From Leptolyngbya sp. CCY15150 (GTDB lineage: Bacteria; Cyanobacteriota; Cyanobacteriia; RECH01), in the NCBI RefSeq assembly GCF_016888135.1, contig NZ_JACSWB010000134.1, positions 1 through 37,459 on the forward strand: a stretch of 37,459 bases of DNA, in the 5' to 3' direction. The stretch's first letter is position 1; every line of letters starts with the position of its first letter. Under the pieces are notes generated by a model. It did no database searches. It was not told the DNA's origin and worked only from the letters and a program-made list of their open reading frames with translations. This document shows, piece after piece, positions 34,401 to 37,459 of the stretch. A program made the translations under genes and the position numbers.

Positions 34401-34489
34401 TCCGTGCTGCCATGATTGACGTAGACAATAACGCAGTTGTTGGGATTATTGACGAGCTGATTGCGATCGCCGCTAATTGGCTGATTCAT
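31460..34489 (-). CDS. nSTAND NTPase with seven WD40 repeats
   Basis: A 1009-residue protein. Residues 4-25 (ISGDRNQLVNNPN...VIVYVNH) are a short polar/beta motif shared with the protein encoded upstream. The STAND core starts at NPYVGLASFTEANYRQYFGR, with Walker A YAPSGAGKSSLVRAGL, Walker B LVLIIDQFEELY and a downstream winged-helix-like region. A hydrophobic segment (TGVLSAGLVISSGFGGFSWL) then precedes a helical linker. Seven WD40 blades of 42 residues each (LDDHQ..V.T.AFSPDGQTL) form one propeller, followed by a tail with CDWVGIDYIRNNPNMEGRRD. Family knowledge: STAND ATPases oligomerise on ligand sensing by the repeats and recruit an effector. No protease or TIR domain is attached, so the effector must be separate. 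Nothing upstream looks like a strong Shine-Dalgarno. Confidence 0.92.
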   Translation of the reverse strand: MNQPISGDRNQLVNNPNNCVIVYVNHGSTDSGKLVLDFSQKVQELHQAVRPDPDHNPYVGLASFTEANYRQYFGRDRLVSLLSDQLLSFYKTTGQARFLCVYAPSGAGKSSLVRAGLIPELRQLRFQEHEGTVQVAVFTPGADPLQNLAHTLQVVAQGNRRMLKHLDELVAQLGQPKGDTYDCLQKVVNVLHPYLKAPLVLIIDQFEELYSLCKDRQQQTALVENLLYASQHPSRQLSVVVTLRSDFLKETQRHTDLNDLFSRQGMLVPMMNREELREAISFPAKDAGYALDESTVDRLLEQAIDREGALPLLQFALRKIWDYAARDVPPAQALTQLGGISGALAQTADDHFNALPSDTHRTVAKWVFLELVQLGEGSRDTRRRVQRDDLQKRHDSTVLDQVLQVFTRQRLITVWGNKKDATVQVELTHEALLEHWRLLQGWVDKHREDLRFLRQLDAAIKEWNDLQRPAGSLWRSPKLDLLKEFHDEKAELLSPQQQAFLQASVELEQAEQQAVLEREREKRRQRQRLTGVLSAGLVISSGFGGFSWLKTQEAQRSQEASEYQRALTLLESSNVLARDGQEFEALLTTMAAHAVTNSLPSYEMPASSLGNFYDSLHQDWRDFYDLDDHQNAVATLAFSPDGQTLATGSGDSTVKLWRVSDGALITSLDAHQDGVLTLAFSPDGQTLATGNVDSTVKLWRVNDGALITSLDDHQDQVWTIVFSPDGQTLASGSSDRTVKLWRVSDGQLITSLDDHQNEVRTIAFSPDGQTLVSGSFDRTVKLWRVSDGALITSLDDHQSAVLTLAFSPDGQTLASGSGDSTVKLWQVSDGQLITSLDDHQNEVWTIVFSPDGQTLASGGRDSTVKLWRVNDGTLIISLNDHQSEVFTIAFSPDGQTLATGSLDSSVKLYPLDINVWMQYACDWVGIDYIRNNPNMEGRRDICDGYEPDTTQSLADLSPLTAFIQAHFISTADRHQPNSSSLTPEPHQHWLISSDSLSGTYEVGLFGGNE
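31760..32615 (-). repeat. Seven tandem 126-base WD40-coding repeats
   Basis: The blades of the STAND protein are nearly identical at DNA level; for example, the segment encoding FSPDGQTLA recurs with few changes. Such uniformity points to recent amplification or ongoing gene conversion, as in other self-renewing WD40 sensors. Confidence 0.9.
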
Positions 34490-34617
34490 AGGTGAGATGG
34501 GGCAAGGGGGTGTTTGATTAAAACTAAGACGACAAAACCATCCGCAATATTACGCATTTCAGCCCATCGTCTAGCTCTTCCGGATGATCAATCCCCACCC
34601 ATCCAACAACTTGTGCT

Positions 34618-35574
34618 TCAGAAGGAAATCGAAATCGTGCCGCTATTGTTCGACTGTTCGAGATACACCACTTTGTTATGGTTGCCCGACCCGACTACTT
34701 GATTGCGATCGCCCTGGATACGAATGCCCGATTGCGTTTGTTCGGGTTCAACCAGCAAGATCCGCGATCGCATTCCTGGAACTGATAGTGCCTCTCGGAT
34801 AGCATCATGGTGTACAGCCTTGAGAACCACCAAGATCTGCTGCTGCAATAACCTGTCTCTGAACATCGACAGCAAGGTCTTGGGTGGCTCTGGAATGCTT
34901 AGGTGGGGATCCAACTGTTGCATCCACTGCCGCAATAGAGGTTCTAGTGCAGACAACTCTTCGACGTCTGCAACTGTTCCCTGCACAATGCCGTGCTGAA
35001 AGTGAGCCTGAATCTGCGGATCGGCTAATAAATCGGCCGCAACCGCATTCGAGACATGGATAATGCCATCGTCGCTGGTCGATTCATGAAGCAATTGCTG
35101 TTCGAGCGATGTTGGCTGCGCATCCTGTTCCTTGGACTTGGGCGATCGCTTTTCGTCCCATAGCGTTTCTAAGGCGCGGCAATTGGTTTCAATCTGCTGT
35201 GACCATAGTGTTAGCGTGAAATAGCGATCGCCGATGCCCTGTTGATCAAGGGTATGGCTGGTGAGGATGCCCAAAAAATCGGGGAGGTAGTGCCGCAGGA
35301 CATCGCCAATCTGCCCATCTGACATGGATGTTCCAGACTGCTGAAGTAAATAACTTAGGGTTTTGAGCGTTGTCCGTACCCATAGCTCTGGTGTGGATGT
35401 TGTTTCATGTTTCCATTGATGCCACCAGTGTAGTTCCGGTTGAGGAGCCTCCCATTCAAAGGGCGACATCCTTTGCTCTGCCACGAACGTAAGCATCGTG
35501 CGCAGCAGATGAACCGTGCGGGCTTTGGGCAATGGGCCATAGGTATATCGATTGCGATCGGATGCGGATGTCAT
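34618..35574 (-). CDS. Probable STAND-partner protein with C-terminal signalling motif
   Basis: A 318-residue protein from ATG 35574. The frame extends to a GTG at 35610, but a TATACT box immediately upstream of that GTG suggests it lies near or before the transcript start. The N-terminal 170 residues (RTVHLLRTMLTFVAEQ, then WVRTTLKTLSYLL and DRYFTLTLWSQQIETNCRAL) look like a diverged copy of a helical module common at the N-termini of cyanobacterial STAND/WD40 proteins; I cannot name it. A second helical domain follows. The last 38 residues contain IQGDRNQVVGSGNHNKVVYL, which aligns without gaps to the N-terminus of the STAND protein encoded 128 bases downstream. No catalytic motif was found. 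Inference: the effector or adaptor half of a homotypic STAND pair. Confidence 0.72.
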   Translation of the reverse strand: MTSASDRNRYTYGPLPKARTVHLLRTMLTFVAEQRMSPFEWEAPQPELHWWHQWKHETTSTPELWVRTTLKTLSYLLQQSGTSMSDGQIGDVLRHYLPDFLGILTSHTLDQQGIGDRYFTLTLWSQQIETNCRALETLWDEKRSPKSKEQDAQPTSLEQQLLHESTSDDGIIHVSNAVAADLLADPQIQAHFQHGIVQGTVADVEELSALEPLLRQWMQQLDPHLSIPEPPKTLLSMFRDRLLQQQILVVLKAVHHDAIREALSVPGMRSRILLVEPEQTQSGIRIQGDRNQVVGSGNHNKVVYLEQSNNSGTISISF

Positions 35575-35610
35575 GGCTGGAATGGGGCGAGTGGGAACTA
35601 CGTTGGGCAC

Positions 35611-35616
35611 AGTATA
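35611..35616 (-). promoter_or_regulatory. Candidate -10 box (TATACT) for the STAND-partner gene
   Basis: On the minus strand TATACT lies 36 bases before ATG 35574. No good -35 hexamer was seen at the usual distance, so this is only a weak call. It helps to reject the GTG 35610 start. Confidence 0.3.
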
Positions 35617-35760
35617 ACCAAAGTCAACGCTGAGACTTCAGAACACTTCTGCAATTTTTGTCGCCCCCCACAAACCCCTACAGGTACACATACCGACCTT
35701 AACTGTAGATGCCACAAGCAGTTGACCAATTTGCTGTCGCCTCTAGCCTTTGAGGACTAC

Positions 35761-36975
35761 ATGCCAGAGATAACGGGATTGTTCATCCATGACGGAGTTC
35801 AATCCATGATCTTTAACAACACTTCAAATCGGTCTAGTGGCACACTCAACCCTCGCGATACGATGAAGCGCGACCTACCAGATTGGCTGCAACCGTTGCT
35901 GACGATTGTGACCGCTAAACCCTACACCGGAGAAATGGTGCGGTTTCGGCGTACCCCATTACAGCATCTTGCTGGGGCAGTCGTTTCGACGATACTCGGT
36001 ATCAGCATCAGCAGTTTAGGCATGATGCTTGGTGCGGGTGGGGTCAGTCTAGTTCCCATTGGCTGGGGATTGACCGTTCACGGAACCCATAAGCTATATC
36101 TAACGTTGCGCCATGCTTGTGCCCATTACACCGTAACGGGGCATCGTCGGTTGGATGATGCGATCGGCAATGCGATTTCGGTTCTGACGCTGTCGCTCAA
36201 CCATCGTGCCTATCAGCGGCGATATCTCCAGGTGCACCATGCAGCTCGGCTGCTAAAACCGGGTGACGGCACTTATGACTTTTTGATTCAGACGGCGGGT
36301 CTTCGTCCAGGCAAATCCTTATCTTGGCTATGGCGGAAGGTGATCCTAACGTTGATTTCTCCTCGCATTCATTTGCGTCGTCTGCTCGATCGCCTGTCGG
36401 GATGTTTCTTTTCGGATGATTGGGTGCATAACCTAGTGGCGCTGGTGTGGTGGGGACTGGTCACAACGGTGGTGACGCTGGGGCAGGTCTGGCTGCCGTT
36501 CTTGGTGGTGTGGGGCATTCCCATCACGGTGTTGTTCAATGTGGTGACGGCGCTACGCCTTTTTGTGGAGCATCGCTGGCCCCATCCGCAGTATCGAAAT
36601 GCGCGTCATCGTCGGGCGTTGGCGGAGATGACAGCGGCGATCTTTTTTGGCGAGGCGACGCCGGAGTTTTCGGGTGCCGAGCCGGGATGGGTGCGGGTGT
36701 ATCGCTGGGCGCTGTGGTGGGGGCGGTTGTTGGGCTATCACCTCCCGGCGCGGGCGCTGGTGTTGACGGGGGACGCACCCTGTCATGATTACCATCATCG
36801 CCATCCATCGTCTCGCGATTGGAGTAATGCCAGTGTGGCGCGTCAGCAAGACCTAGAAGCAGGGTGTCCGGGTTGGCCGATTTCTTATCTGGAGAATTGG
36901 GGGCTTTGTGCGGCGATTCAGGATAGTTTGATGTCGTTGAGTCGGCAGTCGTCGGATGTTCTGAATCATCGCTAG
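35761..36975 (+). CDS. Membrane fatty-acid desaturase/hydroxylase-like protein
   Basis: A 404-residue protein if read from ATG 35761, which has GAGG about 7 bases upstream; ATG 35806 and 35863 are alternatives. The histidine boxes expected for a di-iron membrane desaturase are visible: RHACAH (HxxxH), VHHAAR, VEHRWPH and the C-terminal HDYHHRHP. Hydrophobic stretches (GAVVSTILGISISSLGMMLG and LVALVWWGLVTTVVTLGQVW) fit membrane spans on either side. Family role: O2-dependent desaturation or hydroxylation of acyl chains or other lipids, in the membrane. It is divergent from the STAND pair and may be ordinary metabolism next to the island, although lipid-modifying neighbours of STAND genes could be effectors. 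The substrate cannot be told from the sequence. Confidence 0.75.
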   Translation: MPEITGLFIHDGVQSMIFNNTSNRSSGTLNPRDTMKRDLPDWLQPLLTIVTAKPYTGEMVRFRRTPLQHLAGAVVSTILGISISSLGMMLGAGGVSLVPIGWGLTVHGTHKLYLTLRHACAHYTVTGHRRLDDAIGNAISVLTLSLNHRAYQRRYLQVHHAARLLKPGDGTYDFLIQTAGLRPGKSLSWLWRKVILTLISPRIHLRRLLDRLSGCFFSDDWVHNLVALVWWGLVTTVVTLGQVWLPFLVVWGIPITVLFNVVTALRLFVEHRWPHPQYRNARHRRALAEMTAAIFFGEATPEFSGAEPGWVRVYRWALWWGRLLGYHLPARALVLTGDAPCHDYHHRHPSSRDWSNASVARQQDLEAGCPGWPISYLENWGLCAAIQDSLMSLSRQSSDVLNHR

Positions 36976-37083
36976 TTTGATATCAGTTGCCGGTTGTATG
37001 AGGTGCGATCGGCACTGTTTTTATTGGAGGTGAGAACTGTGAAACTAGCGGGTTGAGATATGGAGTAAGGAAGCAAGTGGTGA

Positions 37084-37459
37084 TCAGAGATTAGGAATGA
37101 AGTGAGTTCGAATAAATGAGGTGAGTTGATTGAGATAGGTTGAGATCTGCTGGGTTGTGTCGGTTTCATAGCCATCACAGATATTTCGTTTATCTTCCAT
37201 GTTGGGATGTTTGCTAATGTAGCCCATACCCACCCAATCACAGGAATATTTCATCCAAACGTCGATGTTGAGCGGATACAGCTTCACGCTGCTGTCCTTA
37301 CTGCCACTGGCCAGGGTCTGCCCATCGGGAGAAAAGGCGATTGTAATAACCTCATCCTGATAGTCGTCGAGGGAGGTGATCAGTTGCCCATCGCTGACCC
37401 GCCATAGCTTCACGCTGCGGTCTTCACTGCCACTGGCCAGGGTCTGCCCATCGGGAGAA
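37084..37459 (-). CDS. 3' part of a second WD40/STAND paralogue (5' cut by window)
   Basis: A minus-strand frame enters the window at its right edge and ends with TGA at 37084-37086. It contains at least two WD40 blades (FSPDGQTLASGS.D..VKLWR) and a tail with CDWVGMGYISKHPNMEDKRN. This matches the tail of the STAND protein encoded at 31460-34489. It is therefore a close paralogue, probably another nSTAND-WD40 protein, whose NTPase part lies outside the window. Confidence 0.85.
   Translation of the reverse strand, partial: SPDGQTLASGSEDRSVKLWRVSDGQLITSLDDYQDEVITIAFSPDGQTLASGSKDSSVKLYPLNIDVWMKYSCDWVGMGYISKHPNMEDKRNICDGYETDTTQQISTYLNQLTSFIRTHFIPNL

Overview
The window reads as a cyanobacterial chromosome segment. 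The palindrome GCGATCGC (HIP1, highly iterated in many cyanobacteria) recurs throughout. There are heptanucleotide arrays of the STRR type, and the CHAT, STAND-WD40 and two-component-propeller proteins are of kinds typical of filamentous cyanobacteria. A Leptolyngbya-like, non-heterocystous host is a guess. No rRNA, tRNA or CRISPR array was seen.

Region A (1-10315, + strand) is a tightly packed operon of conflict or cell-death type. It holds the tail of one helical-repeat protein and a 1340-residue helical-repeat protein whose CHAT protease domain has lost both catalytic residues. Next come a CHAT protease with an intact His/Cys dyad, a coiled-coil protein, a predicted double seven-bladed propeller, an Hsp70 paralogue and a small Pepco-like protein. 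Several junctions overlap by a few bases, so co-expression is very likely. A decayed IS630 transposase end and an orphan WD40 fragment (10327-10780) separate this operon from a third His/Cys protease of the caspase/CHAT clan (10818-11978). A sparse 0.8 kb gap follows.

Region B (12778-31292, + strand) is visibly richer in GC and is a DISARM-class-1-like anti-phage island. It encodes a DrmD-type SNF2 helicase, a small unknown protein, a giant PglX/DrmMI-type adenine methyltransferase, a DUF2281-like small protein, a Uma2 nuclease, a 1914-residue DEAH helicase with DUF1998 (DrmA plus DrmB, or DruE-like) and a RelE-like/UvrD fusion helicase. No DrmC (phospholipase D) gene is present. The methyltransferase gene is riddled with in-frame arrays of the heptamer GGGAGTC/GACTCCC. 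A complete four-helix-bundle (23S-rRNA-IVS-type) gene lies nested inside it, in another reading frame.

Region C (31460-37459) holds an nSTAND-WD40 protein and an upstream partner, both on the minus strand. The partner's C-terminal tail matches the N-terminus of the STAND protein (10 of 22 residues, ungapped), as expected of a homotypic signalling pair. A membrane fatty-acid-desaturase-like protein on the plus strand and the 3' end of a second WD40 paralogue (cut by the window edge) complete the region.

The whole window therefore looks like a stack of conflict systems: a CHAT/Hsp70 module, a DISARM variant and STAND sensors. The strongest candidates for something undescribed are the CHAT-pair/Hsp70/propeller operon and the IVS-like gene-within-a-gene in the methyltransferase.
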